DNA of 64,000 nucleotides from an uncultured Robinsoniella sp. GTDB lineage: Bacteria > Bacillota > Clostridia > Lachnospirales > Lachnospiraceae. Position numbers and translations under genes: made by a program. This document shows positions 1-8,724 of this stretch, one piece after another; the first letter of the stretch is position 1; each line of letters starts with the position of its first letter. Below the pieces are notes generated by a model. That model searched no databases. It was not told the DNA's origin and saw nothing but the letters and a program-made list of their open reading frames with translations. The DNA is taken from positions 6,766 through 70,765 of the forward strand of contig UQGG01000039.1 of NCBI GenBank assembly GCA_900540475.1. The letters run 5' to 3'.

Positions 1-416
1 TAAGGGGTTTTCAGGAGGTACTGGCAGCACACGGCTGTCCTTTAAAAAAAGAGCTTATTTTTCCCCTTCGGGATCCGGTAAACGATCCCTCCCTTGCCCT
101 GAAATTAAAGCCTCTTTTACCTAAAGTAACCGGGCTGTTCGTTACGGCAGACCAGATCGCTTTTTCACTGATTGAGGGATTTAAAAAATACGATATACGT
201 GTCCCCGAAGATATTTCCGTAATCGGGTTCGATGATTTTCCCTTGAGCCGCCAGATCACACCGCCGCTTACCACCATCCGCCAGGATATCATCGAAAAAG
301 CCAAATCAGCCACAAGCCTGCTCTTTCAGCAGTTAGAAGACAAAGATGCCTCCCCCCGGCAAATCTCCCTGGACGTAGAACTGGTGGAGCGTGCTTCTGT
401 AAAAAACCTGATATAA
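1..416 (+). CDS. LacI-family transcriptional regulator, C-terminal part
   Basis: Open frame running in from the left edge and ending in TAA at 414-416; the start and DNA-binding domain lie outside the window. The visible ~138 residues match the C-terminal ligand-binding (periplasmic-binding-protein-like) half of LacI/GalR regulators: TGLFVTADQIAFSLIEGFKK, then the family hallmark EDISVIGFDDFPLSRQITPP and LTTIRQD. It would bind a sugar-type effector and repress a nearby operon, but the target is not visible here. It is convergent with the AraC-family gene that follows. Confidence 0.85.
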   Translation, partial: RGFQEVLAAHGCPLKKELIFPLRDPVNDPSLALKLKPLLPKVTGLFVTADQIAFSLIEGFKKYDIRVPEDISVIGFDDFPLSRQITPPLTTIRQDIIEKAKSATSLLFQQLEDKDASPRQISLDVELVERASVKNLI

Positions 417-494
417 CGCCCGATATCCTGCCTTATTTTTAAGATTCCAATGCTGTAGAACGTAGCCCGCATGGAAAACGCCCGGTATCCTGCC

Positions 495-1358
495 TTATTC
501 CTCAATATCCGTAGAGATCAGACAGTAAGTCTGACGATACTCTTTGGGCGTCATCCCCCGGTACTTTTTGAAATTTTTCCGAAAATAATCAGCATCGGGA
601 TAGCCGCACAGGTCCGCGATCTCATTTACATTGGCACTGGTTTCTATGAGAAGCCGGCTGGCCTTATTCAAACGATAGGTATGTATTGCCTCCGTCAGGG
701 TCTTATTATAGATCTCATGATAAATACGCCCCAGATAATCCGGATTACAGGATAATGCCTCTGCAATCAGATTCGATGACAAAGTCTCATTTAAATGCAG
801 GCGGATATACTGATCCGCCTGGTTTGCCAGTACTACCTTGGTGGTACTGATTTCCAGCGGATATGCCGAGTCGGATAGCTCACATAAAATTTCAAGCAGT
901 ATCAAATTCAATACTGTTCTGTCTTCACTGCATCGTTCCTGCCTTAATATAAAACGCCGGAAGAGTTCCACAAATTGTTCGGGCTTTGCAAGGCGCACTA
1001 ATTGGGGCAATGACATCATGTCATCCCCCGCTTCTGATTTTTTATCTATCTGAAAATGAATCCAGTAAAAAGTAAGGTCTTTCTCAAACTGTCTGCTTCC
1101 CCAGTGATGTCTGCCGGGAAACAAAATCAATGCATGCCCTTTTGGCACTTCAAATTTCTTCCCTTCCTCATAAATTCCTAGTGTACCTGAATTCACATAT
1201 ATGATTTCAAAGGAATCGATAGTCCTGTCTGCATGGGTTCCAAGTCCCCTGCTCTTAAAATATCCGGCATTCCATGCTGTAACCGGAAGAATTCCCTTCA
1301 AGTGTAAAAAGCTTTCCATCATTTCCTCCCATGTGTTTTGAAAAGTCGGAATTTTCAT
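495..1358 (-). CDS. AraC-family transcriptional regulator
   Basis: About 287 residues from the ATG at 1358; the frame stays open to a TTG at 1406, but neither start has a good ribosome-binding site. The N-terminal half looks like a cupin sensor (PKGHALILFPGRHHWGSRQF). The C-terminal ~100 residues hold the two helix-turn-helix motifs of the family (LSSNLIAEALSCNPDYLGRI and ANVNEIADLCGYPDADYFRK, ending in MTPKEYRQTY). It diverges from the MFS gene at 1636, so a plausible target is that transporter. The effector is unknown, though such cupin-type AraC proteins usually sense sugars. Confidence 0.85.
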   Translation of the reverse strand: MKIPTFQNTWEEMMESFLHLKGILPVTAWNAGYFKSRGLGTHADRTIDSFEIIYVNSGTLGIYEEGKKFEVPKGHALILFPGRHHWGSRQFEKDLTFYWIHFQIDKKSEAGDDMMSLPQLVRLAKPEQFVELFRRFILRQERCSEDRTVLNLILLEILCELSDSAYPLEISTTKVVLANQADQYIRLHLNETLSSNLIAEALSCNPDYLGRIYHEIYNKTLTEAIHTYRLNKASRLLIETSANVNEIADLCGYPDADYFRKNFKKYRGMTPKEYRQTYCLISTDIEE

Positions 1359-1429
1359 GTTTTTATTGCCATTTCTCTTCTTGTAGAAAACGCCTGTTAA
1401 TGACAAAATAGAGTTAATTTGAAAGTGCA

Positions 1430-1525
1430 GTTACGGTTCACAAACAAGCCTGCAAGCAGTAACGCCGAATGCCCATGCGAAGTCGTCTTCGGCTGGGGGC
1501 CTCGCTCACCTGCTGTTTTACACTG
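1430..1525. repeat. GC-rich hairpin-forming spacer element
   Basis: The spacer between the divergent AraC and MFS genes contains a GC-rich block unlike the AT-rich flanks. It carries GCCGAA near 1469 and its complement TTCGGC near 1490, with further partial complementarity (GCAAGCAG against CTGCTG). It could be a dispersed palindromic element or an operator region. No ORF or clear promoter was seen inside it. Confidence 0.3.
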
Positions 1526-1635
1526 TGGCTTATGGCTTATCAGCAAGTGATAATCTATGTGAGATCGCTTACATAGCGTTTCAAATTACATACAGAATAT
1601 CAAATATTGCGAAAAAAAGAAAGGGTATTTTTATC

Positions 1636-2949
1636 ATGTACGCTATAACTCACATGAGAACGTTTATTTCTGATACCTATTACAGCCGTCAGCCAATGAA
1701 TGAAGCCGATTTTAAAAGAGCCCGCAGCCTCTTCGTCCTGGAAGGAAGTATGGCTAACGGGGTGCTCGCCCTGACCAGCGGTGCTTTTCTCTCCGGATAC
1801 GCCAATATGATGGGAGCCGATGACTCCCTGAACGGAATAATCGGCGCAATCCCCACATTGCTCTGCGTGGTACAGCTATTTTCTACGGTGGTTCTGGAAA
1901 ACCTCCGTGAGAAGAAATTTATCATCGCATTTCTTGCCCTGATGCACCGCCTGCTGCTGACACTGATTTTCTTTGTGCTTCTGTTTGTCAGCGACCCTGC
2001 CTTTCGGCTTGCCGCAGTCGTAGGCATCTTCGCAGCAGCACATGGATGCGGAGCATTCATCGGAACAGGAGCAGGAAACTGGCTTAGAAAACTGGTACCC
2101 GGAAGAGAGCTTGGCTCTTATCTTGGTAAGCGGGATGCCAAGGCACTGGCTTTTACCACCATCGTGTCTCTTTCCATGGGAAAACTGCTGGACTGGTTTC
2201 GGGGCCAGAATGCCGAGCAGGCTGGTTTTTTAACCATCGGTCTGGCTGTCCTTGCCATGACTTTTGTAGATTTTTATTGTTTTTCCTCCGCCAAAGAACC
2301 GGTAGCACAGGAATACAAAGAACGCACCCGCCTGAAACATGTTTTTACAGAACCGCTAAAAAATAAGGGCTTCCGCAAAATAATCGGTTTTTATGGATTC
2401 TGGAATCTGGGACTCCAGATCGCTGCACCGTTTTTTAGTGTATATATGGTAACCGGGCTGAATCTGGATTACACCTATATGACATTTCTGGGACTTATTG
2501 CATCTTTATCCAGAGTATTTGCTTCCGGCATCTGGGGAAGACTGGCGGACCGCAAATCCTGGCTTTGGGTTACCAAAACCTCCATGCTGCTTCTTGGATG
2601 TGTACACATCAGCTGGTTCTTTATGACCAAAGAAACCTGTCTGGTTCTGCAGCCAATTCTTCAGGCACTATCCGGGATCGCCTGGGGCGGAATTGCCATT
2701 TCCGTATTTAACGTGCAGTATCAGTATGCACCGGATAATAAACAAATGCTTTTTGTAGGTGCCAACAGTGCCTATGCCGGAATGATCGGATTTGCATCCA
2801 GTTTGTTAGGAGCTGCCCTGTTAACCATCTTGCCTTCCGGAAGTCTGTTTGGCATGGCTGTAAACGGTATGCAGTTTTTGTTCGTGCTGTCAGGCAGTCT
2901 GATTATTGGCTGTTCCTGCTATGTACACTTTGTACTAAAAAAAATATAA
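1636..2949 (+). CDS. MFS transporter
   Basis: Integral membrane protein of about 437 residues with roughly twelve hydrophobic segments typical of the major facilitator superfamily. The loop GRLADRKSWLWV (between TM8 and TM9) matches the family's inter-helix motif. I prefer the ATG at 1636 because AAAGGG lies just upstream; the frame remains open to 1525, but that leading part is unlike an MFS N-terminus. Its substrate cannot be read from sequence. It is divergent from the AraC regulator and ends before a strong terminator at 3010-3045. Confidence 0.85.
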   Translation: MYAITHMRTFISDTYYSRQPMNEADFKRARSLFVLEGSMANGVLALTSGAFLSGYANMMGADDSLNGIIGAIPTLLCVVQLFSTVVLENLREKKFIIAFLALMHRLLLTLIFFVLLFVSDPAFRLAAVVGIFAAAHGCGAFIGTGAGNWLRKLVPGRELGSYLGKRDAKALAFTTIVSLSMGKLLDWFRGQNAEQAGFLTIGLAVLAMTFVDFYCFSSAKEPVAQEYKERTRLKHVFTEPLKNKGFRKIIGFYGFWNLGLQIAAPFFSVYMVTGLNLDYTYMTFLGLIASLSRVFASGIWGRLADRKSWLWVTKTSMLLLGCVHISWFFMTKETCLVLQPILQALSGIAWGGIAISVFNVQYQYAPDNKQMLFVGANSAYAGMIGFASSLLGAALLTILPSGSLFGMAVNGMQFLFVLSGSLIIGCSCYVHFVLKKI

Positions 2950-3009
2950 AGGAAATTTTCTTTGGCAATGGGGCTTAAGCCTCTTCCATAACAATGTCAC
3001 CATACAAAA

Positions 3010-3054
3010 AAGTCTTTTTTCCACAGTTTTCCGGAAAAAAGACTTTTATTTTTT
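3010..3054 (+). terminator. Rho-independent terminator (bidirectional)
   Basis: Perfect 13-bp stem (AAGTCTTTTTTCC at 3010-3022 with its complement at 3033-3045) followed by a T-rich run. It ends the MFS gene and, since A-runs precede it, can also serve mgsA on the other strand. Confidence 0.85.
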
Positions 3055-3079
3055 TAACCTATTCATTTTAGAACATCTC

Positions 3080-3550
3080 TTATAATGTTTTCGCTCTTTC
3101 CTGAATATTTCTCTTGAAGTTGATGACCTGATGATTATACTCACCATCCATGAATTTGGAAGTGATCATAAAGTCAGCCGTAGCCTTGTTATTTGCGATT
3201 GGGATGTCATATACCTGGGCAATTCTAAGAAGTGCCTTAACATCCGGATCATGAGGCTGTGCTTCCAGAGGATCAGAAAAGAAAATTACAAAGTTAATAT
3301 TGCCTTCTACAATCTTAGCACCGATCTGCTGATCTCCGCCTAATGGGCCGCTGTTGTAGCCTTTCACAGGAAGTCCTGTCTTGTCGGTAATCATCCTGGC
3401 TGTGGTACCTGTTCCGCAGAGAAAATGATTTTTCAGGATTTCTTTATTTTCCTCACACCAATCAATTAATTCCTGTTTTTTTCCATCATGGGCAATCAGA
3501 GCAATACTCTTCTGCTTACCGATGGTGAATTCAATGTATTCATCTTTCAT
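3080..3550 (-). CDS. mgsA: methylglyoxal synthase
   Basis: 156 residues, slightly longer than E. coli MgsA. It converts dihydroxyacetone phosphate to methylglyoxal plus phosphate, an overflow bypass of lower glycolysis in the cytoplasm. Conserved features are visible: phosphate-binding GTGTTARMI (residues 46-54), GPLGGDQQIG with the catalytic aspartate at residue 73, and FFSDPLEAQPHDPDVKALLR with active-site His100 and Asp103. Single-gene unit; the spacer upstream holds copy (a) of a dispersed repeat. Confidence 0.95.
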   Translation of the reverse strand: MKDEYIEFTIGKQKSIALIAHDGKKQELIDWCEENKEILKNHFLCGTGTTARMITDKTGLPVKGYNSGPLGGDQQIGAKIVEGNINFVIFFSDPLEAQPHDPDVKALLRIAQVYDIPIANNKATADFMITSKFMDGEYNHQVINFKRNIQERAKTL

Positions 3551-3608
3551 AATACAATGCTCCTCTCATAATTCCAATTTAGTATTCATCCGCATCCTGA
3601 AAATTTCC

Positions 3609-3637
3609 TAATACGTGTCGAAAATTGCTTTCTGACA
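3609..3637 (+). repeat. Dispersed short repeat, copy a
   Basis: TAATACGTGTCGAAAATTGC followed by TTTCTGACA. It shares the core GAAAATTGCTTTCTGACA with copies at 13134 and 47434 and the outer end with copies at 41601 and 61605. It lies in the mgsA upstream spacer. Confidence 0.5.
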
Positions 3638-3821
3638 AATGGCGGAAATGATTTTTCAAACACTTTAATCCGACTGTACATTTTTTATCTGTTGTAACCG
3701 GATTTACTGAATTTTCAGACATGCTCAGATTTATTATAATATATATTTTCATTATTTACCATCCTGAAAATATTTTTCTACTATTTGCCCTGTCTGCCCC
3801 TTAATTTGCCTGTACAGCGTG

Positions 3822-4394
3822 TCAATTTTGTCTGTCAACATCTTCTAATTCTCTCCCATCAGCAAGCTCACAATATACCACATCCTGCTTATGGCGGTTT
3901 AAAACTCTTTTCCCACCTGTATCCCCATCCAGATTCATCAGTTCCCCGTTATATTTCCGGTGAAAGATCACCGGATTGCCGGTTTGTTCCTTATATTTCA
4001 GACAGGCAATGCCTTTATTAGAGGACTGCCAGGTTTCTACCAGGTTGTGAATGGTTTTTGCTGTTAAATAGGGCTGATCACATACCGCAAAGCAAATCCC
4101 GTCCACAGCCTTGTTTTCTTCGCTGATGGCTGTTATGCCCAATTGTATGGAATGGGAAATCCCCCATTCACTGTAGGCATTATGGATTACACCATATCCC
4201 CTTTTTTTCATTTCCTGCTCTATCCTGGGATACTGGGTCACTATGATTTTTGATACAAATATATCTGCTGGCAATTTATCTATTTCCCTTACTATATGAA
4301 GGTACATAGGATTCTCTCCGATTTGATGCAGCAGCTTATTGCTTTTAAAACGGCGGCTGTTTCCAGCCGCCAATAAGATCAATGCCAGGTTCAT
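3822..4394 (-). CDS. MocA-like molybdenum cofactor nucleotidyltransferase
   Basis: 190 residues with the MobA/MocA-type NTP-transferase signature at the N-terminus (LLAAGNSRRFKSNKLL, residues 7-22) and the metal-binding CDQPYL motif in the middle. By family it would transfer CMP (or GMP) to molybdopterin to give the dinucleotide cofactor used by molybdenum hydroxylases. Its start overlaps the stop of the molybdopterin-binding hydroxylase subunit by 4 bases, which supports a role in finishing that enzyme's cofactor. Cytidylyl versus guanylyl specificity is inferred from context only. Confidence 0.8.
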   Translation of the reverse strand: MNLALILLAAGNSRRFKSNKLLHQIGENPMYLHIVREIDKLPADIFVSKIIVTQYPRIEQEMKKRGYGVIHNAYSEWGISHSIQLGITAISEENKAVDGICFAVCDQPYLTAKTIHNLVETWQSSNKGIACLKYKEQTGNPVIFHRKYNGELMNLDGDTGGKRVLNRHKQDVVYCELADGRELEDVDRQN

Positions 4395-6685
4395 GAATCT
4401 TTCTCCTGCATATGAAAAAATATTTTTTCGGAAGTGATGGGAAGTGTCCGAATCTGCACTCCCACCGCATTGTACACTGCATGTGCAATCGCCGGTGACG
4501 GTGTATTTATTACGATCTCTCCAATGGATTTTGCTCCAAAGGGACCCGTTGGCTCATAGCTGCTTTCAAATTCCACCCGGACATTTCCCACATCCTGTCT
4601 GCTTGGCAGCTTATACTGCATAAAAGAATTCTGATACATCTGCCCTTTTTCGGAATAGGTAATGTCTTCATAGAGAGCCATACCGATCCCCTGGGCAATT
4701 CCGCCCTCCACCTGGATTCTGGCAAGATTGGTATTTACCACAGTCCCGCAGTCCACGACTGCCACATAATCGATTAACTCAATATGTCCCGTTTCCTTGT
4801 CAATCTCCACTTCCGCCATTCCCACCATAAACGGCGGCGGTGATACCGGAGACGAATGCGCTTCAGAAGCCATAAGTGCCTCTTCGTTGTTGCACATAAC
4901 AAAATTGCCGATATCTTTTAAAGTGATGCATTTTTCACCATCTGTCTCATATACTTTTTCCCCGTCAAAGTCCACCTGGTCCGTCTTAAGTCCAAGATAA
5001 CCGGCACCCTTTTCACAGATTTTGCGAATCAGGCTTTCACACGTTTTCACCACTGCCATTCCGGTAAGGTAAGTGGTACTGGATGCATAGGAGCCGGAAT
5101 CATAAGGGGAGATATCCGTATCAACGCCATGCACGACAATATCCTCCATATGGCAGTTCAGACAGTCTGCAGCCATTTGTGCCAGGATGGTATCACATCC
5201 TGTTCCCATATCGGAAGCTCCAATCATTAGGCTGTAGAATCCATCGTCGTTAACTTTGATGGCAACCGATGCGGTATCTACATTGGAAATAGAGGAACCC
5301 TGCATAGCCATTGCTACGCCTACACCTCTGACTTTGCCATTTTCCATGTCCTTACGGGGAAATTTCCCGTCCCAGCCGATCATCTCCCTGCACCGTGCCA
5401 TACAGCGGTCCAGGGCACAGCTGTTGGCCGTTTCACCATAATATGCAGGCATGACCTGGCCTTCCTGTACCATGTTTTTTTGTCTGAGTACCACCGGATC
5501 CATCTTGATCTGCGCCGCCAGTTCATTCACTGCCGACTCCACTGCAAAAATACCCTGGGTCGCCCCATAGCCGCGATAAGCGCCTGCTGACATAACATTG
5601 GTATAAACTACATCGTAGGCAAATTTAAAAGCATCCAGCTTTCCATAGAGCGGTATGGATTTGTGCCCGGATAACCCTACCGTAGTAGGACCATGTTCCC
5701 CATAAGCACCGGTGTTGGAAAGGGTATAGACATCAATTGCCCTGATAATTCCTTCCTCATCTGCACCCAGCCTTACTTTGATTTCCATCTCATGCCGGGG
5801 AGAAGATGCAATCTGTGACTCATAACGGGAATAAATAATCTTGGCTGCTCTTCCGGTCTGCATGGTTACAAAAGCCGGATAAACTTCCGTCACCACAGTC
5901 TGTTTCGCGCCGAAACCTCCGCCGATTCGGGGCTTTATGACACGAATCTTGGATTTGGGTATGTCCAGTGCATGGGACAGAATTCTTCTTACATGAAAGG
6001 TAACCTGAGTAGAGGATACAATGTTCAGTCTTCCATAGACATCCATATAGGAGAATGTCCGAAAGGTTTCCATCATCGCCTGCTGGTTCGCCTTGGTGTG
6101 ATACGTCTGCTCCACACGGTATCTGCATTTTTCCAGAACGCTTTCCACATCACCGTGTTCATCACTTGCCTGGGCACAGAGATTCTGTTTATTGTCTGCT
6201 CCCACCGGGCATAGGCTTTTCCAGTTTTCTTCCGGATGGACTAAGACTTTATTTCCTTTTGCTTTATGAATATCCAATACCGGTTCGCAGACCTGGTATT
6301 TTACCTTAATCAAGCGCATAGCTCTGTCCACGGCATTTTCCGTTTCACCGGCAACAATTGCCACCGCATCTCCTACAAACCGGACTCTCTGATCCAGAAT
6401 CAGCCGGTCATACGGACTTGGCTCCGGAAAGGTCTGCCCAGCCATAGTGAATCTCTTCTTCGGCACATCCTCATAGGTATAGATGCCTACAATATCGGGA
6501 ACCTTAAGTGCCGCCGACGTCTTAATTTCTTCAATCAGCGCATGGGCATGGGGGCTTCTGAGTACTTTTACAACCAGACAGTCCTTCGGCGCCAGATCTT
6601 CTGTATATACCGGCTGTCCGGTTACCAATGCCATGGCATCTTTTTTCATTACTGGTGTATTCACCAAACGCTGCTTCATTTCCAT
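4391..6685 (-). CDS. xanthine dehydrogenase-type molybdenum hydroxylase, molybdopterin-binding subunit
   Basis: 764 residues, the usual size of separate large subunits. It starts in the aldehyde oxidase/xanthine dehydrogenase a/b hammerhead domain (residues ~20-130), followed by the molybdopterin-binding domains. Key motifs: GGGFGAKQ (cofactor contact), AYRGYG, and GPFGAKSIGEIVINTP near the C-terminus carrying the family's catalytic glutamate. It should hydroxylate xanthine or hypoxanthine toward urate, given the NCS2 permease and Xpt in the cluster, but a different aromatic substrate cannot be excluded. It overlaps the iron-sulfur subunit gene by 10 bases, indicating translational coupling. 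Confidence 0.9.
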   Translation of the reverse strand: MEMKQRLVNTPVMKKDAMALVTGQPVYTEDLAPKDCLVVKVLRSPHAHALIEEIKTSAALKVPDIVGIYTYEDVPKKRFTMAGQTFPEPSPYDRLILDQRVRFVGDAVAIVAGETENAVDRAMRLIKVKYQVCEPVLDIHKAKGNKVLVHPEENWKSLCPVGADNKQNLCAQASDEHGDVESVLEKCRYRVEQTYHTKANQQAMMETFRTFSYMDVYGRLNIVSSTQVTFHVRRILSHALDIPKSKIRVIKPRIGGGFGAKQTVVTEVYPAFVTMQTGRAAKIIYSRYESQIASSPRHEMEIKVRLGADEEGIIRAIDVYTLSNTGAYGEHGPTTVGLSGHKSIPLYGKLDAFKFAYDVVYTNVMSAGAYRGYGATQGIFAVESAVNELAAQIKMDPVVLRQKNMVQEGQVMPAYYGETANSCALDRCMARCREMIGWDGKFPRKDMENGKVRGVGVAMAMQGSSISNVDTASVAIKVNDDGFYSLMIGASDMGTGCDTILAQMAADCLNCHMEDIVVHGVDTDISPYDSGSYASSTTYLTGMAVVKTCESLIRKICEKGAGYLGLKTDQVDFDGEKVYETDGEKCITLKDIGNFVMCNNEEALMASEAHSSPVSPPPFMVGMAEVEIDKETGHIELIDYVAVVDCGTVVNTNLARIQVEGGIAQGIGMALYEDITYSEKGQMYQNSFMQYKLPSRQDVGNVRVEFESSYEPTGPFGAKSIGEIVINTPSPAIAHAVYNAVGVQIRTLPITSEKIFFHMQEKDS

Positions 6686-7161
6686 ACATTCCTCCCGTCT
6701 TTGTGCCCATCTGCTTCCCTGTTCAGATATTTATGGATTGCCCGCAACTGTCCCATATATCCCGTGCAGCGGCAAAGATTGCCTGCCAGGTATTCTTTGA
6801 TTTCCTCTTCGGTGGGTTTTTCTAATTCTTTTTCCATTGCAAGGACATTCATAATAAATCCCGGGCTGCAAAATCCGCACTGTTCAGCGCCTTCATTTGC
6901 CAGAAATGTTCCAAATGCCTTTGCTTCTTCCTGCATTCCCTCAAGTGTTGTAACTTTTCTGCCGTTAACCCGGGGAGCAGGTGTGGAACAGGACAATACC
7001 GGAGTTCCGTCTACAAGTACGGTACACAAGCCGCAGTTTGCCGTTTCACATCCACGCTTCACGCTGTAACAGCCCTTTTCACGAACCACATCTAATAGAA
7101 CAGCTCCGGCTTCTATCGCTGCCGTAACCGGTTTTCCATTTAATTGAAATTTAATCTCCAT
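6676..7161 (-). CDS. xanthine dehydrogenase-type hydroxylase, 2x[2Fe-2S] subunit
   Basis: 161 residues, matching the small subunit of molybdenum hydroxylases. The plant-type [2Fe-2S] domain has Cys38, Cys43, Cys46 and Cys58 (GCETANCGLC). The second, helical cluster domain has Cys95, Cys98, Cys130 and Cys132 (CGFCSPGF and NLCRCTGY). It carries electrons from the molybdenum site to the FAD subunit. It sits between the FAD and molybdopterin subunit genes, with a 2-base gap upstream and a 10-base overlap downstream. Confidence 0.95.
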   Translation of the reverse strand: MEIKFQLNGKPVTAAIEAGAVLLDVVREKGCYSVKRGCETANCGLCTVLVDGTPVLSCSTPAPRVNGRKVTTLEGMQEEAKAFGTFLANEGAEQCGFCSPGFIMNVLAMEKELEKPTEEEIKEYLAGNLCRCTGYMGQLRAIHKYLNREADGHKDGRNVWK

Positions 7162-7163
7162 AC

Positions 7164-7940
7164 TTATGCTTCACCTCCTGTAATTTTACAGGCGCAACGC
7201 CTGATACAGACCTTTGCCAGATGTTCCCTGTATTCTGCACTTCCTCTCAAATTGCTGCCGTAAGTAAATTCAGAGGATGCTTTTTCTGCAAGATCTTTGG
7301 AAGACTTGGTCTCATCTGCCGGAAATGTCACCTGCACCGCACGATAAGGCCTGGCTCCCACTGCCACATACCACCGTTCATGATCCTTTGCCACACAACA
7401 GGCAATCACCGGGAAATCTGTCTTCGTCTGTCTCTCCGACAAATAAGCCGCCCTGCGCCCATCCTTTTTGATTACCACCCGTACCAGGATGTCTGAATCC
7501 TTTGGCATATTTACAAAGTCTTTCAGGGGAATGATCCCGCCTTTATACAGTTCCACATAAGTATCCAAAGCCATCATGCAGGTAAGGATATCCGAAAATC
7601 CGAATCGTCCGAAAATACTGCCTCCCACTGTGGCACAATTGCGAAACTGCACGCCTACGATATGGCGGGTACATTCTTTAAATATATCCCCATAGGCTTG
7701 GTTCAGTCCCGTGTGGGTTTCCAGCATCCGAAGCGTACACATAGCTCCAATGGAAAATTCCTCTTCCTTCTCCTCAATTGTATCCAATCCCAGTCCAGAC
7801 AGATCAATGGCTGCCTGCTTATTCCTGTCGCCCATCTTCAGCCATGCAAACCCTCCCAGAACGATGTTGCTTCTCTTCTGGTTTAACGTATATGCCTCTT
7901 CAAGACTCGCTGCTTTCACAAATTCCTTTGCCCGAAACAT
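7164..7940 (-). CDS. xanthine dehydrogenase-type hydroxylase, FAD-binding subunit
   Basis: About 258 residues starting at the ATG at 7940, which has an AGGAGG site 8 bases upstream; the frame is open to 7976 but that start lacks a site. The N-terminal FAD-binding PCMH-like fold includes NIVLGGFAWLKMGD, and the second FAD contact NCATVGGSIFGRFGFSD is clear. The C-terminal third is the CO dehydrogenase flavoprotein C-terminal domain type. It passes electrons from the Fe-S subunit to NAD or another acceptor. The upstream ABC ATPase gene reads 41 bases into its 5' end. Confidence 0.9.
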   Translation of the reverse strand: MFRAKEFVKAASLEEAYTLNQKRSNIVLGGFAWLKMGDRNKQAAIDLSGLGLDTIEEKEEEFSIGAMCTLRMLETHTGLNQAYGDIFKECTRHIVGVQFRNCATVGGSIFGRFGFSDILTCMMALDTYVELYKGGIIPLKDFVNMPKDSDILVRVVIKKDGRRAAYLSERQTKTDFPVIACCVAKDHERWYVAVGARPYRAVQVTFPADETKSSKDLAEKASSEFTYGSNLRGSAEYREHLAKVCIRRCACKITGGEA

Positions 7941-8724
7941 GTGTTTCCTCCTTCCAGTAATAAAAATAATTATCATCTTTTTCTATTAATTGTAAATGAC
8001 CTTCGTATGATCTGTTCAATAACCCGGTCAGCTTATTTTCAAATCCATCTTCCATGCGGCTTACTATGCCCTGTATCATGCCCTGTCCCATCACAATCAC
8101 CCTGTCTGCATAGCGCAGAGCAAAATTGGGGTCATGGACACTCATGAGAATGCCCTGTCCATACCGCTTCTCATATTCAACCAGACGATGCATAAATTCA
8201 TGCTGCCGGTTATAATCCAGCGAAGCCATTGGCTCATCTAAAATCAGCCAGGGCGTATGCTGCATTCTGGCTCTGGCAAAGTCCACCATCTGCTGTTCAC
8301 CGCCGCTTAAGGTACCCATCCTGCGGTTTTTAAATCCGCCCAGCCCCAGTTCTGCCAGCACCAGCTCAGCCAGCGCCTTCTCTTCCTTGCCGGGAAGGGA
8401 AAAATACTTGAGATACGGGGTAACCCCTAACAGTACATAGTCAAATACCTCGTCTGCTTCCTGTCTGCGGGGATTTTGGGGCATATAAGCCATCTTTTTA
8501 CTTTTTTCCAGCACCGTATGATCCCCCAGTGCTTTGTCATCATAAAATACTCCGCCCCTTTGGGGCTTCTGAAACCCCATGAGCAGGCGCAATAAAGTCG
8601 TTTTCCCGCACCCATTGGGACCAATCACCATAACCAGTTCTTTTTTCGGAAGAGAAAAACAAATCTCCTGTAATATCACTTTTTTTTCGATTAAAACCGA
8701 TGCATTCTCTACTCTAATTTTCAT
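7900..8724 (-). CDS. ABC transporter ATP-binding protein, FecE/BtuD type
   Basis: 274 residues with Walker A GPNGCGKTTLL, ABC signature LSGGEQQMV, Walker B LILDEPMASLD and the switch histidine (MSVHDPNFAL). Domain spacing is that of importers for iron-siderophore, cobalamin or molybdate. It forms one importer with the overlapping permease (11 bases) and the lipoprotein upstream. The last ~14 codons overlap the following FAD-subunit gene, so the importer and the hydroxylase are probably expressed from one transcript. Confidence 0.9.
   Translation of the reverse strand: MKIRVENASVLIEKKVILQEICFSLPKKELVMVIGPNGCGKTTLLRLLMGFQKPQRGGVFYDDKALGDHTVLEKSKKMAYMPQNPRRQEADEVFDYVLLGVTPYLKYFSLPGKEEKALAELVLAELGLGGFKNRRMGTLSGGEQQMVDFARARMQHTPWLILDEPMASLDYNRQHEFMHRLVEYEKRYGQGILMSVHDPNFALRYADRVIVMGQGMIQGIVSRMEDGFENKLTGLLNRSYEGHLQLIEKDDNYFYYWKEETHVSGKGICESSES

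Noticed and set aside
6266..7069. 267-codon plus-strand frame opposite the hydroxylase genes
   Set aside because: It is antisense to the molybdopterin and Fe-S subunits, whose motifs are unmistakable; the translated product has no family features.
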